In this document: one piece after another, positions 26,588 through 35,662 of the stretch | How positions within the stretch are numbered: the first letter of the stretch is position 1 | Layout of the letters: each line of letters begins with the position of its first letter | Source of the DNA: Rosettibacter primus | Lineage (GTDB): Bacteria > Bacteroidota > Ignavibacteria > Ignavibacteriales > Melioribacteraceae | Length of the DNA: 64,000 bases | Direction: 5' to 3' | Assembly: GCF_036860675.1 (NCBI RefSeq) | Contig: NZ_JAYKGK010000003.1 | Span: 124,001-188,000 of the forward strand | Notes under the pieces: generated by a model | What the model was told of the DNA's origin: nothing | Seen by the model: only the letters and a program-made list of their open reading frames with translations | Database searches by the model: none | Translations under genes and position numbers: made by a program

Positions 26588-27226
26588 TTACCTTGTCTTT
26601 AAATTTCTTGCTGCTAATCGAATTTGCCGCCAGATTACTTTTCTTTCAGCAGAATAATCATTACCATATGCGGCAGGATTTTCTACAGCTACATCTATTT
26701 GAATTGTGCAAATGCCTAAAGGAGGCTGCGAAGGTATTTCACTTGGTTTTATTGTGTCTCCCATAGCGTCATAATAAGTCAACTTAAATTGTGTCACCCC
26801 AAGATTTGAACCTTTTACTGGTTGATTATTTACGACTCTGTATAAAATTCTATCGTTTGGATTTGGAGTTGAATTTAATTCTGATTTACTTCCTAAAAAA
26901 TATTTCAATGTATCTGGATTTCCATCACCTTCTAAATTTGATTGGCTTATAGCAACATCTGTTAAAAATGTAATACTTGTATCTGTTGCACTTAATATTG
27001 CTTTAGCTGGGTCAGGTATTCTCGTCCAATTAGCACAATAACCAATCTTTCTAAAATCATATTCAATAATTTGCACGAGATCAACAAGATTTTGCTGAAC
27101 AATTCTTTCACCACTGAATAAATAATTATTCTCCACCGCTGTATCATTCATTCTGAGCAAAATCATCAGCAGCAAACCACCAATAATTGTTGAACCAAGT
27201 ATGTCTAATAATGTACTAAATCCCAT
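26588..27226 (-). CDS. PilW-like minor pseudopilin
   Basis: 212 residues. The N-terminus MGFSTLLDILGSTIIGGLLLMILLRMND has a Gly-Phe start and a hydrophobic helix as in prepilins cleaved after Gly, though Glu at +5 is absent (sequence after G is FSTLL). The helix is followed by RIVQQNLVDLVQIIEYDFRKIGYCAN, a pattern typical of PilW proteins, and a beta-rich domain. The start overlaps the stop of the preceding gene by one base. Family role: priming or tip subunit of type IV pili or secretion pseudopili. Confidence 0.72.
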   Translation of the reverse strand: MGFSTLLDILGSTIIGGLLLMILLRMNDTAVENNYLFSGERIVQQNLVDLVQIIEYDFRKIGYCANWTRIPDPAKAILSATDTSITFLTDVAISQSNLEGDGNPDTLKYFLGSKSELNSTPNPNDRILYRVVNNQPVKGSNLGVTQFKLTYYDAMGDTIKPSEIPSQPPLGICTIQIDVAVENPAAYGNDYSAERKVIWRQIRLAARNLKTR

Positions 27227-27759
27227 TATTTAAAATTCCAGTAACTATAAATTGTTGTCATTCTGATTGTATCTTCCATTGCAGAACTTGTTACAATAAC
27301 CTGTAATTTTTTATGCCATGTTCTAACCGCACTAACATTATTAGGATTGCTATCGCTAACATAATCGACTCTACAGTATGTATTAAAATAAAGTTTTTTC
27401 GATGGATCTAACGGGTCAATTTGTATTGAATCGATATGAGCAACATTCCTGTAACAATTATAATCGTCAAAGTCATCTAATAAATTCGGGTCATTTCTGG
27501 ATTCACCAGTATCAAGACCTAAATTCTGTGGCAGAGTTAATTGACTTACATTTGATACTTCAGTAGTATCTGTATTTTCATCAAAGGCTTTACTTATTGC
27601 TCTCTCAATCATTGATGTGGCTAATGAAGTTGCCATAATTCCATAACGATTTGTAATCATTGTTGTATTAGTAGTTAAAAATCCTCTGTTTACAGTAAGT
27701 ATGACTGTGCTTAAAAGAAATATTGCTCCAATCGTTAATAACATTTGACCAGTATTCAT
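27226..27759 (-). CDS. PilV-like minor pseudopilin, first gene of the three
   Basis: 177 residues. MNTGQMLLTIGAIFLLSTVILTVNRGF is a short basic-free leader ending in Gly followed by a long hydrophobic helix, then TSMIERAISKAFDENTDT. No Glu at +5 after the Gly. The C-terminal part has few but distinct beta segments and two Cys (NCYRN and NTYCRVDY). This gene, the PilW-like gene and the DUF4900-like gene form an operon read leftward. No pilus motor, PilD or secretin gene is in the window, so the machine is encoded elsewhere. Confidence 0.68.
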   Translation of the reverse strand: MNTGQMLLTIGAIFLLSTVILTVNRGFLTTNTTMITNRYGIMATSLATSMIERAISKAFDENTDTTEVSNVSQLTLPQNLGLDTGESRNDPNLLDDFDDYNCYRNVAHIDSIQIDPLDPSKKLYFNTYCRVDYVSDSNPNNVSAVRTWHKKLQVIVTSSAMEDTIRMTTIYSYWNFK

Positions 27760-27927
27760 AACAACACCTATTGACTCATATAAAAATTAAATAAAATACA
27801 CTATTATTGCTATACAAATATTATGCTATTACGATTTAATGTGATTTTCTTCAAAACGAAAAGAAATTTATAATTTATAAGTAATTTTAACTGGTATTTA
27901 TTTCTCAAATTAAAAACTGATTTCATT

Positions 27928-28515
27928 ATGGACCCAATTAATTTATTAATAATCGTAAATCTTATTGCCTCAATAAGTGCAAATTGGAGCGGGGCAAAAA
28001 AAGGATTAAAAACCTCTGTAACAAAAGTTATTGAAAGACCTCACACATATCTCCAGAAATTACCGCCAAATATTTCTGCTTTAATTTTAATTCTTATTAT
28101 TCTTGGAATTTTTGGTATAGGAAATCTATCCATTAAAAATGATGAAAAATTTCAAATGATTCGAATTGCTGGATTAATAGTATTCATTATTTTTTCGTGG
28201 CTTCAAGTATCTGCTTTCAAATCTCTCGGAAATTATTATACTCAGGATATAGTTATACTTAAAGAACACAAACTAATCAAAAGTGGTTTATATAAACTTA
28301 TTAGACATCCCCAATATCTCTGTCAAATATTAAGTGACCTTGGAGCAGGAATAGCATTGTTTAATTACTTAATTGTTCCAATTGTTGTATTAGTTGAACT
28401 GCCCCTTTTTGTTTTGCGAGCTCGTTACGAAGAAAAATTACTTGAAAAATATTTTAAAGATGAGTTTATTAATTACAAAAAACAAAGCGGCTTTTTCATT
28501 CCATTTATTGGATAA
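27928..28515 (+). CDS. Isoprenylcysteine carboxyl-methyltransferase-like membrane protein
   Basis: 195 residues with several membrane helices (ISALILILIILGIFGIG; MIRIAGLIVFIIFSWLQVSAF). The C-terminal signature is KLIKSGLYKLIRHPQYLCQILSDLGAGIAL and LRARYEEKLLEKYFKDEFINYKKQSGFFIP, the SAM-binding GxYxxxRHPxY and ExxL-x9-YxxY blocks of ICMT and phospholipid methyltransferases. Substrate is unknown in bacteria. The amidase gene starts 6 bases after the stop, so it is translated from the same RNA. Confidence 0.88.
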   Translation: MDPINLLIIVNLIASISANWSGAKKGLKTSVTKVIERPHTYLQKLPPNISALILILIILGIFGIGNLSIKNDEKFQMIRIAGLIVFIIFSWLQVSAFKSLGNYYTQDIVILKEHKLIKSGLYKLIRHPQYLCQILSDLGAGIALFNYLIVPIVVLVELPLFVLRARYEEKLLEKYFKDEFINYKKQSGFFIPFIG

Positions 28516-28521
28516 AATTTT

Positions 28522-30102
28522 ATGAAGTTGTTCAAGTTTATATTCTTTTTTTTGTTGATTTCTTATTGCGGAATTTATTCTCAAAGACTTTTAAAAATTT
28601 CTGTTGAAATTAATAATGAAAAATCATCTCTTTCATATATTTCAAAAAATGGAAACATCTTTGTTTCTTCTAAGGAATTAGCAGAAATCTTATCAGTTAA
28701 TTTTTATTACAATTCAGAAACTCACAAAATAGAATTAAAATTCCAGGACTATATACTCAGATTAACTGCAAAAAGTAATTTTATTGTTTTAATCAAAAAA
28801 GAAAATAACTCTCAATCAGTTTATCAGCTTCCATTATCTACTCTCTTAATTAATAATGATGTTTTCATTCCAATAAACTTTATGACAGAATATTTAACTG
28901 TTGTAAGCGGCAAAAATTTTATTTTTGACTTTAGCACAAGAACATTGTTAATTCATGATGGAACCAACAATAATCAACCTCAAACAGATTTAAGGAGAAA
29001 TGCGGAACAAAATTCGAATTATGACATCAATGAAATTTTTATTGAAGAAAAAATTAATGGAACATTAATTCGATTCAAGACAAAAAAGAAAATTATTTTA
29101 CCTCGTTATTCCATTCATAACAATGTATTGTATGTTTTTTTTATAAATGCAAATATAAACCCAGAGATTATTAAAAATGCAGCTCCAGCTGGACTTATAA
29201 AAGAATGCAAATTAACAATAACTTCTGCACAAAATAGTCAGTTTGAATTTTTGTTAAACGAAGGCTACTCTACAACAGAAATTCTTCAAGATAATGAATC
29301 AAATGATATTATTCTTACAATTCATAATAAAAATTTCATTGAGAGAATAAAAAACAACAACAAAACAAAATGGCAGTTTGATGCAGTCGTAATTGATGCG
29401 GGACACGGCGGAAAAGACCCTGGAGCGATAGGAATAACAGGAGTAAAAGAAAAAGATATAAATCTTCAAATTGCCCTTAAACTTGGTAAACTACTTGAAA
29501 AAAATTTGCCCTCTGTAAAAGTAATTTACACAAGAAAGTCAGATGAATTTATTGAATTATATAAACGCGGAAAAATTGCCAATGAAGCCGGGGGAAAACT
29601 TTTTATTTCAATTCATTGCAATTCTACTCCGCAAAAAAATATTTCGAACAGAGGTTTTGAAGTTTATCTTTTGAGACCAGGCAGAACAAAAGAAGCAATT
29701 GAAATTGCTGAGTTTGAAAACAGTGTAATAAAATACGAAGACAATCCACAGAGATATCAGCAATTAACAGATGAAAATTTTATTCTTGTTACAATGGCTC
29801 ATTCGCAATACATGAGATATTCAGAAATGTTTTCGGATTTATTAAATCGAGAATGGAAAAACACCGTAAAAATTCCCACAAATGGAATTAAGCAAGCTGG
29901 TTTCTATGTGCTTGTAGGGGCATCAATGCCATCGGTATTAATCGAAACAGGTTATCTTTCAAATCCAAAAGATGAAGCTTACTTGAAAAGTCATACAGGT
30001 CAAAATGAAATTGCAAAAGCAATATTTAATGCAATTGTAAAATACAAAGAAAATTATGACAGAGAAATTGATATTCTTTCTAAAAACGAAGAAAAAAAGT
30101 AA
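28522..30102 (+). CDS. N-acetylmuramoyl-L-alanine amidase (AmiABC type) with copper-amine-oxidase-like N-terminus
   Basis: 526 residues. A signal peptide ends near YCGIYSQ. Residues about 25-150 contain stalk-like copper-amine-oxidase-N-type repeats (SSKELAEILSVNFYY, DVFIPINFMTEYLTVV). The C-terminal Amidase_3 domain has VVIDAGHGGKDPGAIG, FISIHCNSTP, and VLIETGYLSNPKDEAYL, giving zinc ligands His, Glu and His and catalytic Glu. The enzyme cleaves the bond between muramic acid and L-alanine in peptidoglycan in daughter-cell separation. Length is near that of AmiB/C. Its upstream neighbour is the methyltransferase gene, 6 bases away. Confidence 0.94.
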   Translation: MKLFKFIFFFLLISYCGIYSQRLLKISVEINNEKSSLSYISKNGNIFVSSKELAEILSVNFYYNSETHKIELKFQDYILRLTAKSNFIVLIKKENNSQSVYQLPLSTLLINNDVFIPINFMTEYLTVVSGKNFIFDFSTRTLLIHDGTNNNQPQTDLRRNAEQNSNYDINEIFIEEKINGTLIRFKTKKKIILPRYSIHNNVLYVFFINANINPEIIKNAAPAGLIKECKLTITSAQNSQFEFLLNEGYSTTEILQDNESNDIILTIHNKNFIERIKNNNKTKWQFDAVVIDAGHGGKDPGAIGITGVKEKDINLQIALKLGKLLEKNLPSVKVIYTRKSDEFIELYKRGKIANEAGGKLFISIHCNSTPQKNISNRGFEVYLLRPGRTKEAIEIAEFENSVIKYEDNPQRYQQLTDENFILVTMAHSQYMRYSEMFSDLLNREWKNTVKIPTNGIKQAGFYVLVGASMPSVLIETGYLSNPKDEAYLKSHTGQNEIAKAIFNAIVKYKENYDREIDILSKNEEKK

Positions 30103-30230
30103 ATCTACAATTAATTTGAAAAAATAGATTTCTTATTAAATGTTATGTCCAAAATTTTTCACTTTCGATTTTTCAAATGTTTCGTTATGATTTTCTATAT
30201 TAATATTTACACTTTTATAAAAAATATAAT

Positions 30231-32246
30231 ATGAAAAACTTTGAACTAATCTCCAACTATCAGCCAGCAGGTGATCAGCCTAAAGCAATTAAAGAACTTG
30301 TAGAAGGATTGAGAAAAGGGTTAAAACATCAGGTTCTGCTTGGTGTAACCGGCAGTGGAAAAACTTTCACTATGTCTCATGTAATCAAAGAAATTAATAA
30401 GCCAACACTTGTAATTTCTCACAATAAAACTCTTGCTGCACAGTTGTATTCAGAATTCAAATCTTTCTTCCCAAACAATGCTGTTGAATTTTTTATTAGT
30501 TACTATGATTATTATCAGCCAGAAGCCTATGTTGTTAAAAGAGATTTATATATTGAAAAAGATTTCTCAATAAATGAAGAAATAGATAGATTAAGACTAA
30601 AAGCCACTACGGCACTAATTGAAGGAAGAAGAGATGTTATAATTGTAGCAAGCGTTTCCTGCATTTATGGGATAGGAGCACCTGACGAATATGCACGACA
30701 GATTTTATTCCTTAGAAAAGGGCAAACTATTGAACGAAAAAAATTAATGAGGGACTTAATCGATATTTACTACACAAGAAATGATGCTGAATTTTCGAGA
30801 GGTTCATTTAGAGCACGCGGAGATGTAATTGAAATTATTCCAGCATATCAATATGAAGAAGCTGTGCGTGTCGAATTCTGGGGAGATGAAATTGAAAGAC
30901 TATCAATTATTGATTCGTTAACAGGAAAAGTAATTAAAGAAGTTGAATCCGTACCAATTTATCCCGCAAAATATTTTGTTACTACTAAAGACCAAATTAA
31001 CCGTGCCATTCAATCAATTGAAGAAGAACTCAAAGAAAGATTAAAATATTTTTGGTCTCAAGAAAAGTATGTCGAAGCACAAAGACTCGAACAACGAACG
31101 AAATTTGATATTGAGATGATGAGAGAAATTGGTTACTGTTCAGGAATTGAAAATTATTCGCGACATCTCGATGGCAGACCACCGGGTTCTCGTCCATACT
31201 GCTTGTTTGATTATTTCCCAAAAGATTATCTTCTGATTATCGATGAATCTCATGTGACAATTCCACAAATTAGAGGAATGTACAACGGAGATAGGTCTCG
31301 AAAAGAAACTCTCGTTGAATATGGATTTCGTTTACCTTCAGCACTTGATAATCGTCCACTTAAATTCGAAGAATTTGAAGAAATGATTAATCAGGTAATT
31401 TATGTAAGTGCAACACCAGGAGATTATGAACTCGAAAAAAGCGGCGGCTCTTATGTTGAGCAAATTATTCGTCCAACTGGATTAATTGATCCGGAAATTG
31501 AAGTACGTCCCGTTAAAGGCCAAATTGATGATTTAATAGGTGAAATAAGAAAAAGAGTTGCACAAAATGAAAGAGTTCTTGTTACAACATTAACAAAAAA
31601 AATGGCAGAAGATTTAACTGACTACCTTGATAAATTGAATATAAAAGTGCGTTATATTCACAGCGATATTGATGCACTTGAAAGAGTTGAGATAATTCGT
31701 GATTTACGAATGGGGGATTTTGATGTATTGGTTGGAGTAAACTTACTTCGTGAAGGTCTGGATTTGCCAGAAGTTTCTCTTGTTGCAATCCTTGATGCAG
31801 ATAAAGAAGGATTTTTAAGAAGCGAACGTTCACTTATGCAAACAGCAGGAAGAACTGCTCGAAATGTTAATGGCAAAGTTATTATGTATGCCGATACAAT
31901 TACTGAATCGATGCGTAAAACAATAGAAGAAACAAACAGAAGAAGAAAACTTCAACAAGAATACAACGAAATGCATGGAATTACCCCAAAAACAATTTAC
32001 AAAAGTGTTGAAGAAATTCTTTCGTCAACTTCTATTGCAGATGTAAGAAGAAAAGATTATGAAAGAGAAGAAGCAACAATGTTGAAAGTTGTTGAACCAG
32101 TAATAAAATACATGTCAAACGAACAACGACAGGAACTAATTGAACAGATGACAGAAGAAATGTATGCAGCCGCACGCGATCTCGAATTCGAAAGAGCTGC
32201 CTATTTAAGAGATGAAATTGAAAAACTCAAAAAATTAATTAAATAA
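30231..32246 (+). CDS. uvrB: UvrB, excinuclease ABC subunit B
   Basis: 671 residues. Walker A GVTGSGKT (38-45), the beta-hairpin region (YYDYYQPEAYV), ASVSCIYGIG, IDESHVTIPQIRGMYNGDRSRK, ISATPGDYEL-like (YVSATPGDYE), RILITTLT-type helicase motifs (VLVTTLTKKMAEDLTDYL), the LREGLDLPEVSLVAILDADKEGFLRS helicase block and the C-terminal UVR motif (AARDLEFERAAYLRDEIEKLK). UvrB verifies damage and holds the DNA for UvrC in nucleotide excision repair. Stand-alone gene with its own leader of about 128 bases. Confidence 0.98.
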   Translation: MKNFELISNYQPAGDQPKAIKELVEGLRKGLKHQVLLGVTGSGKTFTMSHVIKEINKPTLVISHNKTLAAQLYSEFKSFFPNNAVEFFISYYDYYQPEAYVVKRDLYIEKDFSINEEIDRLRLKATTALIEGRRDVIIVASVSCIYGIGAPDEYARQILFLRKGQTIERKKLMRDLIDIYYTRNDAEFSRGSFRARGDVIEIIPAYQYEEAVRVEFWGDEIERLSIIDSLTGKVIKEVESVPIYPAKYFVTTKDQINRAIQSIEEELKERLKYFWSQEKYVEAQRLEQRTKFDIEMMREIGYCSGIENYSRHLDGRPPGSRPYCLFDYFPKDYLLIIDESHVTIPQIRGMYNGDRSRKETLVEYGFRLPSALDNRPLKFEEFEEMINQVIYVSATPGDYELEKSGGSYVEQIIRPTGLIDPEIEVRPVKGQIDDLIGEIRKRVAQNERVLVTTLTKKMAEDLTDYLDKLNIKVRYIHSDIDALERVEIIRDLRMGDFDVLVGVNLLREGLDLPEVSLVAILDADKEGFLRSERSLMQTAGRTARNVNGKVIMYADTITESMRKTIEETNRRRKLQQEYNEMHGITPKTIYKSVEEILSSTSIADVRRKDYEREEATMLKVVEPVIKYMSNEQRQELIEQMTEEMYAAARDLEFERAAYLRDEIEKLKKLIK

Positions 32247-32408
32247 TCACCATTTGCATCAAGATTCATTCTCTTATTTCTATTTCATCAAAAAACTTAT
32301 TACAAAAACTATCATTAGATAAATTATCAATGAAGTGACAATCACGATAAAATTTAGTTTTATTAACTAAAATTTCTGTCGATGGTATTAAACAAAATTT
32401 AATTGAAG

Positions 32409-33071
32409 TCAATCAATTAAATACAAATAATTTGGCAGCTTAATTTTGTAACCTGAATTCCCTCCAACTAAATCACTCCATTGGTCACCAATATTTGCAA
32501 TAATTTGATACCCTTTTTTAACAAGTTCTTCCCTTTTCTTTGCTTTAAATTCTGCAGCTGGAATATTATGTTCTTCTTTTGTTCTTGTTATGACTGTATC
32601 AAATTTTGTATAACCCTGTTCAATTAGATTTTTTATTGTAGCATCTCTTACTTCTTCGTATCTGCCGGAAATAAAAATTACATGAACATTTTTTGAAATT
32701 AGATAATCATAAAATCTTTTTGTTTCTTTAATTGCTTTTGCTTTTGCTTCTTTAATCCAGTTGTTCCATAAATTCATTACAAATCCAAAACCGAGTGATT
32801 TTGTATGTTCATAATTAGAAAGTGCCGTTTCATCAATATCAAAGACAACCGCAGAATTTTCATTTATCCTGATTTTATTTATATAATTTATAGCCTTATC
32901 AATTATTTTAGAACATTCATAATCATAAAGTCCCGATTCATAATAATTTTGAACAGCATTTTTGGCGGCATCAAGATTAACAATTTTTATTGCAGGGTCA
33001 GATGAATTACAGGAAATAAATAAAAATAAAATGAGTGGTAGATGAACCAATTTATTTATTTGCATATTCAT
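32409..33071 (-). CDS. HAD-type acid phosphatase lipoprotein (class B / e(P4)-like)
   Basis: 220 residues. A lipobox (ILFLFISC) indicates a lipoprotein. The HAD motif I reads VVFDIDETALSN (DxDxT), motif II GRYEEVRDATIKN preceded by FISG, and motif III-IV KKREELVKKG plus IGDQWSDLVGG. This matches the plant/bacterial acid-phosphatase HAD subfamily IIIB. The reaction is phosphomonoester hydrolysis in the periplasm, often nucleotide salvage. It ends the long leftward gene row from DUF3109 through hslU, starting 17 bases after the hslU stop. Confidence 0.93.
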   Translation of the reverse strand: MNMQINKLVHLPLILFLFISCNSSDPAIKIVNLDAAKNAVQNYYESGLYDYECSKIIDKAINYINKIRINENSAVVFDIDETALSNYEHTKSLGFGFVMNLWNNWIKEAKAKAIKETKRFYDYLISKNVHVIFISGRYEEVRDATIKNLIEQGYTKFDTVITRTKEEHNIPAAEFKAKKREELVKKGYQIIANIGDQWSDLVGGNSGYKIKLPNYLYLID

Positions 33072-33087
33072 CCTCTTATAAAAAGAA

Positions 33088-34452
33088 TTAAAGGATATAC
33101 TTACTAAGGTCTCTGTTCTTTACAATTTTATCTAATTTCTGTTTAACCATTTCTCCAGTTATTTTAATAGTTGACTCTGGCATTTTGTCTGGCACATCAA
33201 ATAAAATATCTTCCAATAATGTTGTTAAAATTGTATGCAGTCTTCTTGCCCCGATATTTTCAACCTGTTCGTTCACAAGTGCTGCAGTTCTTGCAATTTC
33301 TTTTATAGCTTCATCTGTAAATTCAATTTGAACTCCTTCTGTTTGAAGCAATGCAGCATATTGCTTTAGAAGAGCATTTTCCGGCAATGTAAGAATTTTA
33401 ACAAAATCTTCTTCTGTTAAACTTTTCAGTTCAACTCGAATTGGAAATCTGCCTTGAAGTTCTGGAATTAAATCTGATGGTTTGGATACATGAAAAGCTC
33501 CTGATGCAATGAACAATATGTGTTCTGTTCTTACAGGTCCATATTTAGTATTTACAGTGGAACCTTCAACAATTGGTAGCAAATCTCTTTGAACACCTTC
33601 GCGGGAAACATCGGGCCCCTGGGTACTTTTGCTTCCTGCAATTTTATCTATTTCATCAATGAATACAATTCCGGATTCCTGAACTCGTTGAATTGCTTCT
33701 CTCTGAACTGCTTCCATATCAATTAATTTTTCTGCTTCTTCCTGTGCAAGAATTTGTCGTGCTTCTTTTATTGTAGTTTTTCTTTTCTTTTTCTTTTTTG
33801 GAATCATGCTGCTCAACATATCCTGAAGATTCATTGTAATATCATCCATCCCCATTGGACCAAGAACCTGCATTCCAAAAGCTGGAGTTGAAACATCAAA
33901 TTCTATCATTCTTTCATCAAGTTCTCCATTGCGCAACTTTTCTCTCATCCACTCTCTTGTTCTTTCATTCCGTACTTCTTCGCTTTCTACATTTTCATCT
34001 TCTACTTTAACAGACTTTCTTACAGGTGGAATTAAATAATCGAGAATTTTTTCTTCTGCCATCCTCTCTGCTTTTTCCTTAACTTCGAGAGTTTTTTCCG
34101 AACGAACCATATTAACTGCAATTTCTGTTAAATCACGAATCATTGATTCAACATCCCGTCCAACATAACCAACTTCTGTATATTTTGAAGCTTCAACTTT
34201 TACGAACGGTGCACCTGCTAATTTTGCAAGTCTTCTTGCAATTTCTGTTTTTCCAACCCCTGTAGGTCCAATCAAAATAATATTATTTGGCATTATTTCT
34301 TCTTTAATGCTTTCCTCAACTCTTTGACGACGCCATCTGTTCCTCAATGCAATTGCAACAGCTCTTTTAGCTTCATCCTGTCCAATAATATATTTATCCA
34401 GTTCTTTAACTATTTGTGATGGTGTAAGTTGTTTCATTAAGTTGTTGTTCAT
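33088..34452 (-). CDS. hslU: HslU, ATPase subunit of the HslUV protease
   Basis: 454 residues. Start taken at ATG 34452, where GGAGA lies 8 bases upstream; an ATG at 34479 overlaps hslV and lacks such a site. Motifs: LDKYIIGQDEAKRAVAIALRNRWRR, Walker A GPTGVGKTE, KYTEVGYVGRDVESM, Walker B GIVFIDEIDKIA, and sensor SGAFHVSKPSDLIPELQGRFPIRVEL. The intermediate domain carries a Lys-rich run (SMIPKKKKKRKTT). The C-terminus ends KYIL, which inserts into HslV in this family. The gene follows hslV by 19 bases. Confidence 0.97.
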   Translation of the reverse strand: MNNNLMKQLTPSQIVKELDKYIIGQDEAKRAVAIALRNRWRRQRVEESIKEEIMPNNIILIGPTGVGKTEIARRLAKLAGAPFVKVEASKYTEVGYVGRDVESMIRDLTEIAVNMVRSEKTLEVKEKAERMAEEKILDYLIPPVRKSVKVEDENVESEEVRNERTREWMREKLRNGELDERMIEFDVSTPAFGMQVLGPMGMDDITMNLQDMLSSMIPKKKKKRKTTIKEARQILAQEEAEKLIDMEAVQREAIQRVQESGIVFIDEIDKIAGSKSTQGPDVSREGVQRDLLPIVEGSTVNTKYGPVRTEHILFIASGAFHVSKPSDLIPELQGRFPIRVELKSLTEEDFVKILTLPENALLKQYAALLQTEGVQIEFTDEAIKEIARTAALVNEQVENIGARRLHTILTTLLEDILFDVPDKMPESTIKITGEMVKQKLDKIVKNRDLSKYIL

Positions 34453-34471
34453 AAAATTTCTCCGGAACTTT

Positions 34472-35005
34472 TTATTCAATAACTTCGATAGTAATTCTGT
34501 CGTTTGTATAAATACAAATTTCTGCTGCTGTTTTAAGTGCCTCTTCTACAATTTCCTTTGCAGATAAGTTGCTATACTTTTTTAACATTTTTGCAGCTGC
34601 AAGCGCATACATTCCGCCGCTGCCAATTGCAACAATATTATCTTCAGGTTCAATTACATCTCCAGTGCCTGAAACAATAAATGCTTTTTCTTGAGATAAA
34701 ACTGCAAGCATTGCTTCAAGTCTTCTTAAATATTTATCAGTTCTCCAATCTTTTGCTAATTCAACTACTGCTCTGTTAACATTTCCGCTGTAGGCTTCGA
34801 GTTTTTCTTCGAATCTTTCGAGAAGTGTAAATGCATCGGCAGTAGAACCGGCAAAACCGCATAATACTTTACCATTCAATAATTTTCTAATCTTTACAGA
34901 ATTATGTTTCATTACTGTATTGCCAAGTGTTACCTGACCATCTCCTCCTAGTGCAGCTTTACCATCTTTTATTACTCCAATTATTGTTGTTGAACGAACT
35001 TTCAT
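34472..35005 (-). CDS. hslV: HslV, peptidase subunit of the HslUV protease
   Basis: 177 residues. The catalytic Thr is in RSTTIIGV, expected after removal of a five-residue leader (MKVRS), unlike E. coli where only Met precedes it. Typical HslV motifs are ALGGDGQVTLGNTVMKHNSVKIRKL, GFAGSTADAFTLLERFE and IGSGGMYALAAAKML. GGGAGA lies upstream of the ATG. HslV forms double hexamers stacked on HslU to degrade proteins. Gene order hslV-hslU is the usual one. Confidence 0.97.
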   Translation of the reverse strand: MKVRSTTIIGVIKDGKAALGGDGQVTLGNTVMKHNSVKIRKLLNGKVLCGFAGSTADAFTLLERFEEKLEAYSGNVNRAVVELAKDWRTDKYLRRLEAMLAVLSQEKAFIVSGTGDVIEPEDNIVAIGSGGMYALAAAKMLKKYSNLSAKEIVEEALKTAAEICIYTNDRITIEVIE

Positions 35006-35038
35006 TTATGTCTCCCGAAAATTTTTAATTTTCATTCA

Positions 35039-35662
35039 TTATTTTTTGAAAAATATCTTATATGGAAAAAGTCTCGGAACCTGCTTTTGATATTTCAGGT
35101 AAGTTATTCCATATTTTTCCACTAATTTCTTTTCTTCATAATTTGAACCAATATAAAAATAAATTACAATGCAAATGAAAGTAACAAAATAAAATAAATC
35201 CATTGATGGTCTTAATCCTAAAAACAAAATTGAAAAAAAATAAACTGGATGACGAACATATTTACCTGCTCCTCTAATCCTGAAAGTTTCTCTTGCATCT
35301 GCATCTTCGATTTGATATTGACCTTTCATAAATCTTACAATTTGCGAAATTCCCGCAAATTCTTTCAAATCAATTCCTTTTAATGACCATATTAATCCTC
35401 CAAAAGAAATTATCTGAGCTGTAAAAGTAACAATATCATAAGGATAATGTAAGTCATAAATTAATATGTCGGGTTTAGGAGAAAGGATATAGAAAACAAG
35501 AAACAAAATTACAGAAGTAAAATTGTAGAATAATCGATAGAATGCAATTTTTTCTCCTATGTTGTTAATTAGCTTATTCTTAACCTTCCTCGAAGCAAGA
35601 AAAGAATGAGAAAAAGCAAAAGTTGAAAATAAAAGAACAATTAAGATAATGTCGATAATCAT
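35039..35662 (-). CDS. NnrU/ICMT-like integral membrane methyltransferase-family protein
   Basis: 207 residues with about five membrane helices. It starts IIDIILIVLLFSTFAFSHSFLASR, as in NnrU-like proteins, and ends RIRGAGKYVRHPVYFFSILFLGLRP and NYEEKKLVEKYGITYLKYQKQVPRLFPY, the RHPxY and ExxL-YxxY SAM-site blocks. Function is unknown; it could be a methyltransferase for a lipid or isoprenoid cysteine. It overlaps rpoN by 4 bases and precedes hslV by 33, so it is co-transcribed with both. Confidence 0.85.
   Translation of the reverse strand: MIIDIILIVLLFSTFAFSHSFLASRKVKNKLINNIGEKIAFYRLFYNFTSVILFLVFYILSPKPDILIYDLHYPYDIVTFTAQIISFGGLIWSLKGIDLKEFAGISQIVRFMKGQYQIEDADARETFRIRGAGKYVRHPVYFFSILFLGLRPSMDLFYFVTFICIVIYFYIGSNYEEKKLVEKYGITYLKYQKQVPRLFPYKIFFKK

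Noticed and set aside
32350..32376. AAATTTAGTT / AACTAAAATTT repeat between uvrB and the phosphatase gene as terminator
   Set aside because: Contains a bulge and almost only A-T pairs; no clear T run.
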